Counted from the stretch's first letter, positions 1 to 11,544 are shown. The stretch is 45,873 nt of DNA from Botryococcus braunii (GCA_002005505.1 KV908717.1:47641-93513); one strand, 5' to 3'. Numbers and translations: made by a program. Notes: a model not told the origin generated them from the sequence alone.

Positions 1-639
<639 letters not shown>

Positions 640-640
<1 letters not shown>

Positions 641-861
641 GACATTACTAATGGAAAGCATGTTCCCACAGGGTCCTGGAGCATTACTAATTCAAGAGAG
701 ATTATTAATGAATAGCATGTTCCCACAGGGTCATGGAGCAGTACTAATTCAAAAGACATTACTAATGAACATCATGTTCCCACAGGGTCATGGAGCATTA
801 CTAATTTGAAAAACATAACTAATGGAAAGCATGTTCCCACAGGGTCATGGAGCCGGCGGCG
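640..861 (+). repeat. 57-bp tandem repeat carrying start codons
   Basis: About 3.7 copies of a 57-bp unit; the landmark CATGTTCCCACAGGGTC begins at 659, 716, 773 and 830, exactly 57 bp apart. The unit ends in GGGTCATGGAGC. The last ATG (847) opens the F-box-like frame. The equivalent ATGs at 733 and 790 open five-codon frames (MEQY-stop and MEHY-stop). In the first copy the ATG is CTG. Because 57 is a multiple of three, all three ATGs share one frame. Confidence 0.9.
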
Positions 862-1143
862 TCGTCCACAGACATGACAGCAGATGTGGGTCCCTTAAGG
901 GGGATCCCGCACGCCCTCTTGCAGCACATCTTCCCAGGGCTGCCGCTGCCCACCATCATGCAGCTCTCCAGGTCCAGCCGAGACAGCCGGCATGCCGCAC
1001 AGGTGGCAATTCCCAAAAAGCAAGAGCAGCTGGCCGCCTTCATTCGCAATGCCATTCGCAACGGCTGCAGGTATTTCACCAGGGAGCAGCTGGCGCTGGT
1101 TTTGATGTTCCTGCGGCGCTTCACGGGTGCCGCCCTGTGTTGA
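847..1143 (+). CDS. F-box-like protein, N-terminal segment (frame broken)
   Basis: A 98-aa frame from the ATG at 847. Residues about 19-52 resemble an F-box: IPHALLQHIFPGLPLP, then an SRSSRDSR segment, fitting the family pattern LPxxLLxxIFxxLPL...LxxxSRxxR. F-box proteins usually link substrates to SCF ubiquitin ligases; that role here is inferred from this motif alone. The next stretch, about residues 62-95, is a predicted helix-rich segment. The frame stops at 1143, while protein-like sequence carries on in another frame, so this is probably the front of a longer gene interrupted by an indel or an unrecognised intron. The start was chosen because the F-box follows it closely and it lies at the end of the start-codon repeat. 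Confidence 0.45.
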   Translation: MEPAASSTDMTADVGPLRGIPHALLQHIFPGLPLPTIMQLSRSSRDSRHAAQVAIPKKQEQLAAFIRNAIRNGCRYFTREQLALVLMFLRRFTGAALC

Positions 1144-1661
1144 CGGAGCAGCACTCTCGCGACCGCCCCTTGCTTGTTGACCCGGACGGAACCATTACTC
1201 AAGGTAACGAATACTCGGTGGGATTAGTCAGAGGGTCACGGCGCGTCTACGTAAGTGTCTTTCCCAGACTAGAGTTTGAAAATGAGACATTGGAGAGACT
1301 GACCTTCTTTTCGTCCTACAACAAGGAGGACATGTGTTACACCGATTACACATATGTGTGGAATAAAAGTTCGGGCAGGATGCGAGATCGCCGCATTCGT
1401 GTGACTGTGGAAAGTTGTGAGGGAATGGAGGCCGGGCAAGCGCTGCTCCTGCTCTTCCGGGGTGCTGTGCAGGCGGATAGTATCGCTTTTCATGGCCCCA
1501 TCAAGTCGCCATGCCAGTGCGCGGCCATCATTCTCGCCTCACGCTCCACTGAATGGAAGCCTGATGGTCTTGGTGGTTCCAAAAGGCTGCTGTGGGAGAC
1601 CGGCCGGGAGGGACCCCACTTGGAGCTTGTCAGATATATATGCATACCTAGTCAAATTTGA
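1141..1661 (+). pseudogene. Probable downstream part of the F-box-like gene
   Basis: This frame continues where the F-box frame ends. It reads PVLTEQHSRDRPLLVDPDGT and runs for roughly 170 residues with a mixed, protein-like composition (segments around VYVSVFPRLEFENETLERL and YTDYTYVWNKSSGRMRDRR) before a stop at 1661. I recognise no domain. One indel near 1120-1141 would join it to the upstream frame. A GTAAGT donor-like site lies at 1251 and a TTCCCAG at about 1262, too close together for an ordinary intron, so intron structure is unclear. A pseudogene, a sequencing indel or an unseen splice event all fit. Confidence 0.35.
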
Positions 1662-1960
1662 CAAGCGAAGTTTGCTTTTAAGCTCGATACTGCCCGCGAA
1701 GTTTGTAGATGATGCTGACATGATGAGTTTTATCTCTCTACTGGGTTCTTGGTTCCAGTCAACGATAGGATGGGTTGAAGGCCGCATTTGTGATTATTCC
1801 TGCAGTCGCCTGTGGTTTGCCCTTTGCATCATTTGTTGTTTTAGACAGAATTGGTGGGAGTTGGCATGAAAATTGAAAATTGTATTGCAAGATGGAGCTC
1901 CAGAAGTCCATCTTGCAATTACTTTCCCTAGAGATCAATCATGTAAGTACCCTTGATCTA
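1662..1960. other. Non-coding stretch with a 13-bp-arm hairpin
   Basis: No convincing gene. A perfect inverted repeat has arms 1884-1896 and 1907-1919 (ATTGCAAGATGGA and its complement) with a 10-nt loop. Each arm is a near copy, in opposite orientation, of the ATTGCATGATGGA core of the minisatellite that starts about 40 bp downstream. Confidence 0.7.
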
Positions 1961-2487
1961 GGTAATTGCACAATGGACCTCTAGGGTAGTTGCTTGATGG
2001 ATTTGTAGGTTAATTGCACAATGGACCTCTAGGGTACCTGCATGATGGACCTCTAGGGTGCTCGCATGATGGTCCTCTAGGGTAATTGCATGTTGGACCT
2101 CTAGGGTACTTGCATGATGGACCTCTAGGGTACCTGCTTGATGGATTTGTAGGTTAATTGCACAATGGACCTCTAGGGTACCTGCATGATGGTCCTCTAG
2201 GGTAATTGCACAATGGACCTCTAGGGTAATTGCATGATGGACCTCTAGGGTAATTGCATGATGGACCTCTAGGGTAATTGCACAATGGACCTCTAGGGTA
2301 ATTGCATGATGGACCTCTAGGGTAATTGCATGATGGACCTCTAGGGTAATTGCACAATGGACCTCTAGGGTAATTGCATGATGGACCTCTAGGGTAATTG
2401 CATGATGGACCTCTAAGGTAATTGCACAATGGACCTCTAGGGTAATTGCACAATGGACCTCTAGGGTAGTTGCATGATGTACCTCGT
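1961..2487. repeat. 24-bp minisatellite
   Basis: About 22 head-to-tail copies of a 24-bp unit of the form ATTGCA(TGATGG or CAATGG)ACCTCTAGGGTA. Early copies are more variable (GTTGCTTGATGGATTTG, CTCGCATGATGG); later copies are nearly uniform. With a period of eight codons the minus strand stays open as NYPRGPLC/NYPRGPSC repeats, but nothing else suggests that frame is translated. Confidence 0.92.
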
Positions 2488-2930
2488 AGATTGTCCGCAG
2501 ACAAGTTCACAAAACGTTCTATGTTTGCCAAAAGCACGCATACCATTTGTATATGTGTTGCAAATTAAACGTAATCCCTTCGTAGACCTGTTGTAGATAT
2601 TAGCCAATAGCGCATTTTGGTGGACATCTTCAGGGGTCCTGTTTTGGCTTGGTAAGGGAGTTATCACACAGCTATCATGACCAGCTAACTACAATAAACT
2701 TTGGATTTTGTCATGAAATTCGCGCATCTACATAGGACACTCTTGTTAGGCCACTCAACGTGGTTTTACCTAACGATGGTCTCTTGAACATCGTCTTGAT
2801 GTGCATCGTGAGGGAACTTTGGTTATACTTGCGCACCTGCTTATGCATTCATAAGCTGTTATACAACACTGAAATCCTCAGTTTAAATTGAAGTTTCTGT
2901 AAGTTCTTGCAAACTCTTTTTGGCCTTACA
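2488..2930. other. No feature recognised
   Basis: AT-richer unique-looking sequence. No gene, RNA gene or repeat could be supported in either strand. Confidence 0.5.
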
Positions 2931-3010
2931 ATATACTTTCTGTAGTAAGTCCTATAGGAGCCTAGCTAGGCTCCAGAGGCTTGGGCTCACGACTTCCGCC
3001 TCTTCGCAAC
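2930..3010 (-). pseudogene. Remnant of the 3' end of the three-repeat-domain gene family
   Basis: This stretch aligns with the last coding codons and 3' flank of the gene at 27153-29356. Both share GGCCTTACAATA, a CTGYAGTAAG motif and TAGGCTCC, followed by a GAGGCTTGGGCTCACGACT segment (GAGCCTTGGACTCGGGACT at the intact gene). Read on the minus strand the coding part gives VAKRRKS-stop-AQASGA-stop against AAKRESRVQGSGA-stop, so it carries an internal TGA. Only the tail is present. Confidence 0.5.
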
Positions 3011-3450
3011 CCCAAGTTTAGCTATATAGCTAAACTTGTATATATGTACCAACTTGTTGGGAGATTGTCACCCGCGTGCCCGTGGAGGTGTGGAATTCCA
3101 AAACGAAACCCTCCAAAATTTTGTGAAACCCTGTCGAAACCCTCGGACCCTTTCGGTCTCCACGATAACCCCACACTCCCTTGCCCTTGCCTCATCGTCC
3201 CCAAGCCCACAAGCGGTTTGGGATTCCACCACTCGGCTTTATAATGTGAAGCACGCTCCATGATGTCGTCCCCCACCTGTGATTCCCTTGTACCCCCTGA
3301 AACCCTACCCCGTCCATAACCCATGAAAACCCTACCGGAACCCTCACCCAACGCTGCTGAAACCATGGCCAACCCTACTGAAACTCTTGCCATGTGCACA
3401 CCTTAAACTACTGAAAACCCTCGCATAACCCTCGCCAAACCCGCTTTAAG
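3011..3450. repeat. Degenerate AACCCT-rich tract
   Basis: The motif GAAACCCT or close variants (TAACCCT, GGAACCCT, CAACCCT) recurs irregularly about 15 times between 3105 and 3445. It recalls plant-type telomere repeat units but is not in a regular tandem array, so it is better described as a decayed C-rich minisatellite. No gene is seen. Confidence 0.55.
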
Positions 3451-3466
3451 GAATAAAAATCCATAC

Positions 3467-3795
<329 letters not shown>

Positions 3796-3982
3796 CCGTC
3801 AAGGTACAGCTTCAAAGGCATACGGAAACATGCACAACGCCTGCTACATAAGTGTAGGCTTTATTAACCTCCGCCCCTTGTGGTCTCTCACCCATCCACA
3901 ATCCTTCATCGAAGTTTTCAAGCTCCGACATCACAGCCACTAAGCTCCGACATCCCCCAATGAAATGTATACTTCCATCTTC

Positions 3983-4125
3983 ATTCCAAGATGTTCTGTA
4001 AGATACCTTCGGCAACCGTACTTTCACTCAGATCTGCAATTACACTGTGATCAACAGCATCATAGGCAAATTTGCCTTGACCCACCATGTTCTGCTCTGA
4101 CTGCTGGAATCTATATGCACATGCT
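3983..4125 (-). CDS. Possible terminal exon, unknown protein
   Basis: On the minus strand, after an acceptor-like TTTTTGACTGGTAG, an open frame reads GQALACAYRFQQSEQNMVGQ, continues as GKFAYDAVDHSVIADLSEST and ends VAEGILQNILE-stop. The composition is protein-like and unlike the repeat artefacts around it. A second GGTAGGGCAGGCTCT junction occurs at about 3545-3560, also followed by VGQAL and then running straight into (GT)n, suggesting a duplicated exon start. I do not recognise the protein. It may be a gene relic. Confidence 0.25.
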
Positions 4126-5242
4126 AGAGCCTGCCCTACCAGTCAAAAATGCAATAGGAGCTGCCTGGAGTTCTCAACAAACCAACTTTCCGAGCAAAGA
4201 CGAACGCAGCAAAGCCTCAAACCTCGAGCTTTTGCACTGAGCTTTGATGATCACATAGAACAAGAAGTATGTCGGACCCCAGATCTGACCCCAAGTCTAG
4301 ACCCCAAGTCAGTGAGGCTCAAACTCCTTATCTACCACCTCCGTAAGTAGGCCTTGCGACACACTGATGCAATCCTTCTCTCATATTGATAGCTTTTTAG
4401 CTGCCACCCGGCTCGCAGACATTGCACTATAGGAGCTCTGTCGACTACAGTCACGAGTCGAGGTCTCCTTCAACTTTTGATTACACAACGGCTACTCTCT
4501 CGAAGTCCTTTCGACTCGACTTGGATTGGACCGTCCGAGTTGTCCCACGCACCGCCAACTGTATTCAGTTACCCCTCATCAATCAAAATGCAAGACCAGC
4601 TGGCGCACACGAGCAGAGGCCACAGAGAACTCTTGATTCTCCTCGAGGGCTCTCCTCACAAGGCCCCTCTACATACCATCACGTTTGGAGAGCTGACGCC
4701 AGCACCCTGGCTTTCTCATCTTTCTTCTTCTTGTTCAAGCCCACACTGTACTACACGCTGGATCTCTCTCACTATGACCAGTCACGATGGAATCAGAGCC
4801 TAGCAGCTCCTGCAAACAAGCTCAACAAATACTAGTAGTAATGCTGCGATGAAATCCAGATGAGTTTGTCTTACACGTGTGACCTTCACGTGGAGCCTTC
4901 ACCCTCACGTAATCTCCATGTGCATGAGTTCCACAGCGTTTTGATGATAGGGTCTATGGTACAAAAAACTGAGAAATTAATGAAGCAGCCCCTCCATGCT
5001 CCCACTGTTATTTTCAAAAGCCCCCAATATACAGTGCAATCTACAGCACTACCTTCCCAAGAACAATCATTATGTAATAATATAATTGTGAAAAAAAAAA
5101 CAGCAGATATTTCATACGTGCTGACACATTTAGATACCACCACATGTAGTGTAGCATCACAACCACAACCATTGTGGATACCCGAGACGGTGCATTTTAG
5201 CCGATAAAAACCATGCCTGATTTCCCGAACCTCAGCCATGTT
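4126..5242. other. No gene supported
   Basis: Several frames of 90-140 codons overlap on both strands (for example 4422-4835 plus and 4886-5239 minus), but none shows a recognisable motif or clear protein-like composition. The part next to 5242 is probably the 3' flank of the minus-strand membrane-protein gene. Confidence 0.4.
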
Positions 5243-6769
5243 TCAGATGCGTAGGGGATGAGGCACTAGTTGTCCCGCTCGCAATATACTCATGTATGGG
5301 TGCAACAGTCGAATTTGTTCTTCATCCTCGGCGCGGTTCTTGACAGTAGAAGGTGACACAACCCGCCAAACAGCTATCCACAGCAGGCCAATCAGAGTGG
5401 CCGCAGATCCAAAGAGTGCCCCCAGGAGACCGGTGTAGATAGCATACATGTCATCATAGCCTCCCGGGATGCCGAGGAAGCTCGTGCTGAACGTTTCCTT
5501 CACTTGCGCATACACAGAGGTGTACTTCTCCCAATTGGCGTTGTCTACTCCGTCGGTGCACGAATACGGCATGCTTTTTTCGAGCTCAACAGATGCAGAA
5601 TACTGGTCTGTGTCCTCAATCCCGCATGTCTCGTTAGCAATCGACCACACGTCGGGGTTGCCATAGGGCGAAATTCTGGCATACGTGATTTTCAGCCAAT
5701 CCATAGCAGACTGGGGCAGAACGAAGTCGATCCGGAACGGATTGTTCTGCTTGTCGGACGCCACGCGGACGATGGACTTGTCTTCCGTATTGATGACGTC
5801 CTTCACGGTTACGCACGGCGGGTCCTGGTACACGCCGCCGTTGAGGGTCACATTTTGCAGGAGATTGCGCCACATCGTGCAGTTGCAGTACTGATACGGA
5901 CCGATGTTGTAATTGGAAAACGTCTCCCAGGGGTCAACGAGCTGCGAGGACGCCACGTGCTTGCATGCAGCTTCCACGTCGTCGGACGTCCCGCTGCGGG
6001 CGGCGGCGAGCACGGACTGTACTGGATAGCACTGAGCCCTCAAGGATGCGGCGGCCTCCGCCAGCGCAAAAATGAGAATTGGGAGCGAGGGAATTGGGAA
6101 CAAGCCCACGGGACCGGACGCGTACCCGCTAAGGGGAATCGAGGATGCGAGCTCTGCAGGTTTGGAGCAATGCAATAGCATGGACACCTGCGACGTGTTC
6201 GCTCCCGCGAGCTGGTTCCTCGACTGCACGCAGAGGCCCCAAATCATATCCGGGTCGGCCGCCATGCGGGCCCTGGCCGCATTCTGCAGCACCGGCTGCA
6301 GACCGATGACCTTGTTGTGCGCCATGACTGTCACGACGAAAAGTACAACTGTGGTGACCACCACCGCTGTTAGGCTCCCCCAGTCGACCCCCTCCCAGCA
6401 CCGTGTGCGCCAGCCACCTGGCGGTCCGTCCAGCCCCGCGCCGTCCCGTCCGCAGCATGTAGCTGTCCTAGCCTTCGCAGGGTGGGGCTGGGAGGGCCTC
6501 CAAGCGGATGCTTGCCCGACATTCAGATGGTCCGCCTGGCTGGGGTTCCCGGACGATGCTTTGCTTGCGGCCCTCCCGGTGGATGCGGGCCCGGTGTCTG
6601 TAGGAGGTGCTTGCCCCGCTTTCACAGGAGATTCTTGGCCGGTGCTTCTAAAAGTTTCTTGGCCGGTGCTTCTATTAATTTCTTGGCATGTGCCATTTGC
6701 GGATGCTTGGCCCGCGGTCACAGGGGCGGCTTGGCCCGCATGCACAGGGGATGCTTGGCCAGGAATCAT
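5243..6769 (-). CDS. Hypothetical membrane glycoprotein with N-terminal 8-aa repeats
   Basis: A 508-aa uninterrupted frame, the best single-exon host-gene candidate here. Residues 1-70 are imperfect 8-aa repeats built on (A/E)SPVxAGQ (GQASPVHA, GQAAPVTA, GQESPVKA), followed by a Pro/Gly/Ser-rich region to about 125. A strong membrane segment spans 131-150 (LTAVVVTTVVLFVVTVMA) and another spans about 441-470 near the C terminus; 222-240 is also hydrophobic. The region between holds nine cysteines (180, 201, 247, 269, 295, 297, 319, 382, 404) and sequons NTS191, NCT296, NVT306 and NET379. A likely topology is cytosolic termini around one extracytoplasmic, disulfide-linked, glycosylated domain; this is inferred. 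No family recognised. The 8-aa repeat continues 5' of the chosen start, beyond an in-frame TGA. Confidence 0.6.
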   Translation of the reverse strand: MIPGQASPVHAGQAAPVTAGQASANGTCQEINRSTGQETFRSTGQESPVKAGQAPPTDTGPASTGRAASKASSGNPSQADHLNVGQASAWRPSQPHPAKARTATCCGRDGAGLDGPPGGWRTRCWEGVDWGSLTAVVVTTVVLFVVTVMAHNKVIGLQPVLQNAARARMAADPDMIWGLCVQSRNQLAGANTSQVSMLLHCSKPAELASSIPLSGYASGPVGLFPIPSLPILIFALAEAAASLRAQCYPVQSVLAAARSGTSDDVEAACKHVASSQLVDPWETFSNYNIGPYQYCNCTMWRNLLQNVTLNGGVYQDPPCVTVKDVINTEDKSIVRVASDKQNNPFRIDFVLPQSAMDWLKITYARISPYGNPDVWSIANETCGIEDTDQYSASVELEKSMPYSCTDGVDNANWEKYTSVYAQVKETFSTSFLGIPGGYDDMYAIYTGLLGALFGSAATLIGLLWIAVWRVVSPSTVKNRAEDEEQIRLLHPYMSILRAGQLVPHPLRI

Positions 6770-8990
6770 TGGGGATGCTTGGCCAGGATTGATTCGGGAT
6801 GCTCAGCCCGAACTCGGAGAGGATGCTTGGCTGGGTATGACCACCTGAGGGTGGCAGGAGTCACGAGGCTGGTAGCAGGTCGGGGGAGGGCCAGGCCACA
6901 ACTCCTAAACTTTGGCACCTGCAGATTGTTAGGTTATTGTTATTTAGGTTATAGGTTATTGTTATTTTCCATACACAACACCTTCCCATGATGACTAGGA
7001 GCAGGCCTGACAAAGATTGTTCAGAGCAAACTTGCTTGAAGTTTAGAACCTCCGCGCTCTGCATCTTCTCTGAATGGTAAATTCTCAATGAACATTCGCT
7101 CACAAACATTCGAGATCTACCACTCAATGGAGAGCATTTTCATCTGGAAAATTGCTACAATGAGGAGTTGTCAAGTATGTTTGACGTGTCTCAGGGTGCA
7201 CCAGCAGTGTGCAACGCTAAGATCATGGTGATGCATACGGCCCCCCTCCCCTTTCCCTCCCTCTGCAAAAATCCCAGGGTCTGCACATTCATCGTACTTA
7301 TGGTAGAGTGTCATGAAGTAAATGGGATTTGTGGCTAAAAAATTGAAAGCACAAACAAGCCACAGATATGTCTGGACATGTGTGGCGGGGGACAGACGAA
7401 TTTGAAACTGATATGCAACATGCTTATTTTCAATTTCGCCTGTGTAGGAGGAACCAGAAGGATTTGAACCACTGAAAGTGCCAAATCTCCACGACCCAAA
7501 ACTGAGAATGAACATGTGACCCATTTTAATGAACATGTGACCCATTTCCTCGGTTTGATGATTTATGGTGAAAAAGATTGTTAGTTGCACCTCGGGATAT
7601 GAAGGAGAATACTATTTATTCAGAAAGTCCAATCGCAATCATCTGATGTGCTTTGTTTACGGGTCAGTCATACCATCACACTTAAAAACTTGCAGCATCC
7701 CCACGTTGCAGTCATGAGCGTACCTGAATTACAATCTGCAAGTACTGACTACAATGGCCCAAAGAAGAGTCAAAGATTCATCCAATAATGCCATGAAGAC
7801 TCTTCCATGGGGATTAGCTTTCCGCCCTGTACGCGCAGGGACAAGGATGACCATCCTCTGATGCGCTTAGCCTCCTAAAAACCCTGCAATCCTGGTCTGT
7901 CAGTGCTTCATAACGATGATTTAGGGCACAAAACGCCAGATTCCACACATTCAAACCACTCGCTAGGTTCTGCATTATTGGTCGCGGTACAATGGCACCC
8001 CCTCAATCGAGCAGTTAGCAAAGGAGCTGATCATTCCACCAAACGAGCAACATCAGTGGGTCTAGCTTTGCATAGTTTCATCAGCATCAGATGGGTTTCA
8101 GCAATCTATCGACATGCCGCTGTCTGCAGTGTGAGGATGTAAAATGGTTGAAATTCACATGTGTTCCATCTTGCTATTCATATTTAAAAAAGTTGCAATG
8201 GCCTTGGCAGGAAACAATAGCTTAAAATCACATCCTACTGCTGTAGTTTCAGTCTTGTTGATGGTTCACGCATGTGTACTAGGCCTATCGCCAGGAAAAT
8301 AAGGCTTCCCTCAAAGAGTTTGTCCAGATCATCACTTTTCTTGGCGTCTATTCTTTCGGATAGCCCTATAAATTATGCTCGAACCATCAGGAGTACTGCA
8401 GAAGACAATAATAGGCGAAGGATGTTGTTCCCATCCACTAGTTTCTACAAAAAAGTGTGCGCATGCATGCCCGCATGAAGAAGACCGAGTTTGTGGAATA
8501 GCTCATACACCAAGCGAAATGAATGCACGAACTTATCAAGCAGGTTGTAGGCAATAACAAAGGGTTCCTGCTGAGCGGTGACCCTAACCCTCGCGGTGTC
8601 GGCACGGATCCAATTGTGCTTTCGGACATAAAGGCATCATAGTGACACCTATAATTTACCGAGCAGTATCTCGGGAAATTATTAGGACATGCGTAGAATC
8701 GTTGACGTGATGTGGTCTCTGGATATGATTCGTAATCGCAACACCCCCGTACTCGTTGCAGAGAAGGGGAGCACGGAATATTAAAAGCCCTTTGGCTGGA
8801 GGTAATCAAATTAAAGGAGCCATACCTCTTGATTCTCAAAATTGAGGCGAGATAGGAACCATAACTTTCTGGGGATTCCGGACGGGGCCTGTTGGGGCAC
8901 ATCCACGCGCTTTCTCACGATCGTAAACAAATTAGGCTTCACTCTTAATTTTAAATTGTCGCTGTTGCGCAGTACAAGTTGTACTGTACA
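6770..8990. other. No gene recognised
   Basis: The first about 70 bp continue the 24-bp repeat that encodes the GQASP units of the membrane protein. Beyond that, AT-richer sequence with scattered 60-150-codon frames (for example 7171-7590 minus and 8438-8902 minus), none showing a motif I can name. Confidence 0.45.
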
Positions 8991-8992
8991 AC

Positions 8993-9580
8993 GTGGCCGC
9001 CTTCAAGGGGTCCAGAGCTGGGTTCCCATTTTCCCAGAGCTTGATCCCCATTTTCCAGCCTGGCTCCCAATGCCCGTGCTGCTTGAGGGAGTTGGATGCC
9101 TGGGGCGACCACGCGGTCCACTGCACCTCAGGGGGGGATGTTGCCATTGTCGGCCGACATGACTCCGTTCGTATCGGCCTGGACGCTGTCCTTACCTCAG
9201 CTCGTCTGCGGGTCCCCCGGGAACCCGCCTTTCCCACCCCTGTCCCTGTCCAGGAGCGCCGTCGCGCAGACCTTCGCCCCCATACGTGGGAGGAGGGGCG
9301 TGACCTTTATATCGACATCGTTGGCTCTTCCCCACTCACAGTTGCCAACTTGCTGCACTTCGTGCCGGGTGGGGCCGCCGCGCGTGCTGCCCAAGCCTTC
9401 GCTTTTGAAACATTTGGAGGGTTGCATGCTGATGCGCTGGCCTTGCTGCAGAGGCTCCAGGGCCTTTTGAACCAAGCCATCATTGCTCAAGACGATGTGG
9501 AGGGATATTTCGTCATTCGTCGGGTCAGTTCCATCATTGCGGCGGCTGTGGGTCGCCAGCTGGCCGCTCGCCGGGTGTGA
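8993..9580 (+). mobile_element. 3' fragment of a non-LTR retrotransposon (C-terminal RT ORF end)
   Basis: A 195-aa frame matching the C-terminal end of non-LTR retrotransposon polyproteins that carry a restriction-like endonuclease. It has a CCHC-type knuckle, C27-x2-C30 ... H40-x3-C44 (CPCCLRELDAWGDHAVHC), then an endonuclease-like core RRADLRP (D93) and GRDLYIDIVG (D104, D108), fitting the (K/R)-x-D-x(12-14)-(D/E) pattern of that family. A helical tail follows to the stop. The reverse transcriptase itself is missing, so the copy is 5'-truncated near 8990, as is usual for such elements. No poly(A) tail is visible. Confidence 0.6.
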
Positions 9581-9872
9581 CTCATATCTTGAAACACTGG
9601 GAAGGTTACATCTGTCCAGCCACTAGGGCATGATGAGATGTCCACAACACACACACAAGCCGAAACACTACATATATGCACCGGTTCCCCCCTTTACATC
9701 AAAAGGAAGATGGGGGCGAGAGCCCTAAACCCCCACCCCACACAGACCGAAACTATGGGAATGCGCCCCCTCCACGCGCCACAGCGCGTCCCTCCCACTA
9801 CGGAAATGTTCCCCCTTTCAGTTGCCAATCCGCAGGTCGCCTCACCCACTGAGCAGGAAGGAAGGAAGCTTG

Positions 9873-9904
9873 ATATTTCCTTTCTTAATTAAGAAAGGAA
9901 ATAT
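9873..9904. repeat. Perfect 32-bp palindrome
   Basis: The arms ATATTTCCTTTCTTAA and their exact complement meet with no spacer between 9888 and 9889. A weaker extension (GGAAG ... CTTCC) continues outside on both sides. Confidence 0.95.
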
Positions 9905-10018
9905 TACTTCCAGGACCAGCCATGACCGCTGAAGGGATGACGATATAACAGTCGAAAATCTAGATCCACTAATCTAAATATAAATCTAATCTAATATAAT
10001 CTAATATAATCTAAATCT

Positions 10019-10044
10019 AGAACCACTAAGATCTTAGTGGTTCT
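10019..10044. repeat. Perfect 26-bp palindrome
   Basis: The arm AGAACCACTAAGA and its exact complement meet with no spacer at 10031/10032, centred on AGATCT. A related ATCCACTAATCT lies upstream at about 9964. Confidence 0.95.
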
Positions 10045-11423
10045 CTAGAGTTGGAGGGTCCCTGAAGCATTCATGTGGGCCTCTGAAGCGTTAACCACAA
10101 ACGTTGCAACCCCTTCACCGTCTTGCTGCCACATGAAGCGAGTGACTGATCGCACTGGCGGGTGGAAAAGGTGGCTAAACTGAGATCGAATATGTTCTAA
10201 CAATGGGCAAATGAACAGGAAATAAAACTCATCTCCCACCATCCCTAATGAACGTCTAGTACAGATTCTCACATCAAGTGGGATCCCTTGCCGTCTACCA
10301 CTGTCGATTGGGAGGTCATGACGTCCTAATTAGCTTATAAGCGGAATCTTAAAAGGGTTCTTACCGTCTTCACGGGGAGATGAAGCCTTGGGGCACCTCT
10401 ATGCAGAGGCACACGTCGAGTGCGTGTAAATTAACTATAATACCTACAATAAAATGCCCTTGCTGAGAGACATGAACGAGGAGAAGGGTGTAAGCCTTCC
10501 CACAACAGCTCTGCCTGTCGATCAAGTAGGTCTCGTACCCGACGCACATCAATAGTTTTTGGCATGTCCATGCGGACGTGGTCGGTATTGAAATACCTAC
10601 TTTTTTCCGATGGCTTAACCACAGTTCATGCAAAGGTTTCAGGCCTAGTAATGCTGTGTAGAATGACGTCCATCACAAGAACCTTGTAGTGTAGCCTTTC
10701 GAACGGCTTCACTAGAATTCTGGGCCCAAATCGAGAAGGGAGTTCCAAAAGTTAACCATCCTTAACAACCATGTGGACCACTAGGGGGTGAATATCACCC
10801 TCATGAGGGAATATCAACCTCATATAGGTGAGCACCTCTAACCGTCCGGGACTATATCTGGGGGTATATCTGTGATTCCCAGAAGGGGCACGAGGGGGTA
10901 TATCTGTGAATAATGTGCGCTGTGTTGAATTATTACAACAAAGATCATTGAGGGGAAGAAATTTTGAGTTCACAGCAGCTGCGTCACTAAAGATCCCCAG
11001 AAATAATGGGGGAAAGGACCCCCGAAAGTTTTGGTATTGACATTTTAATTGTATTTTGCGATGCTGCTTTTGACCAACCGCTGGAATCATGAAAAGGCTC
11101 AGACGCCCCGCGTGCCCTGTAGCTGGTGGATTTAACTACTCCAAGATCAGGTCTAAGAACTTTTTAGTTTATTAGAATGGATATAATGGATTAAATAATC
11201 CATTATGTATACGTAAGCACTACGTTAGCAATTCTTGGGGTTTAATTTTTAGGTCAGATGTCGTTGCCCTACGAGCAACACCCAAAACCCTAGCTTGTAT
11301 ACGTGGTTGGGGGTCCTCTTATAAAAGATGTATATTCTGTTCTATTTCCCCACTTTTCTCAGGTTTAAATCTGGGAAAATTCCTTTTTATTCAGTATTAA
11401 GAATAAAGTATATCCCACCCACC

Positions 11424-11467
11424 CACCCACCCATTCATTCGCACGCTCGCGCGCGCGCGCGCGCGCG

Positions 11468-11544
<77 letters not shown>

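Larger units (their letters stand above)
9581..11420. other. Non-coding stretch with palindromes
   Basis: No firm gene. Besides the palindromes listed separately there is a TAATCTAATATA short tandem at about 9971-10013 and an inverted repeat at 11183-11206 (11-bp arms, 2-nt spacer). A minus-strand frame at 10431-10622 (segment MPKTIDVRRVRDLLDRQAEL) has protein-like composition and might be an exon relic. Confidence 0.4.

Noticed and set aside
1961..2487. CRISPR-like array
   Set aside because: The 24-bp units are head to tail with no unique spacers; it is a minisatellite.
2154..2546. Minus-strand NYPRGPLC repeat protein
   Set aside because: The open frame follows from the 24-bp period alone; no promoter, flanking domain or codon bias supports it.
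3011..3450. Interstitial telomere
   Set aside because: AACCCT motifs are irregularly spaced, not in a tandem CCCTAAA array.
4886..5239. 117-aa minus-strand ORF just after the membrane-protein stop
   Set aside because: Lies in the probable 3' flank, no recognisable motif, biased composition.
7171..7590. Minus-strand ORF with an ADPGIFAEGGKGEGG segment resembling pieces seen in transposon-derived predictions
   Set aside because: Too short and isolated; no catalytic motif and no flanking repeats.
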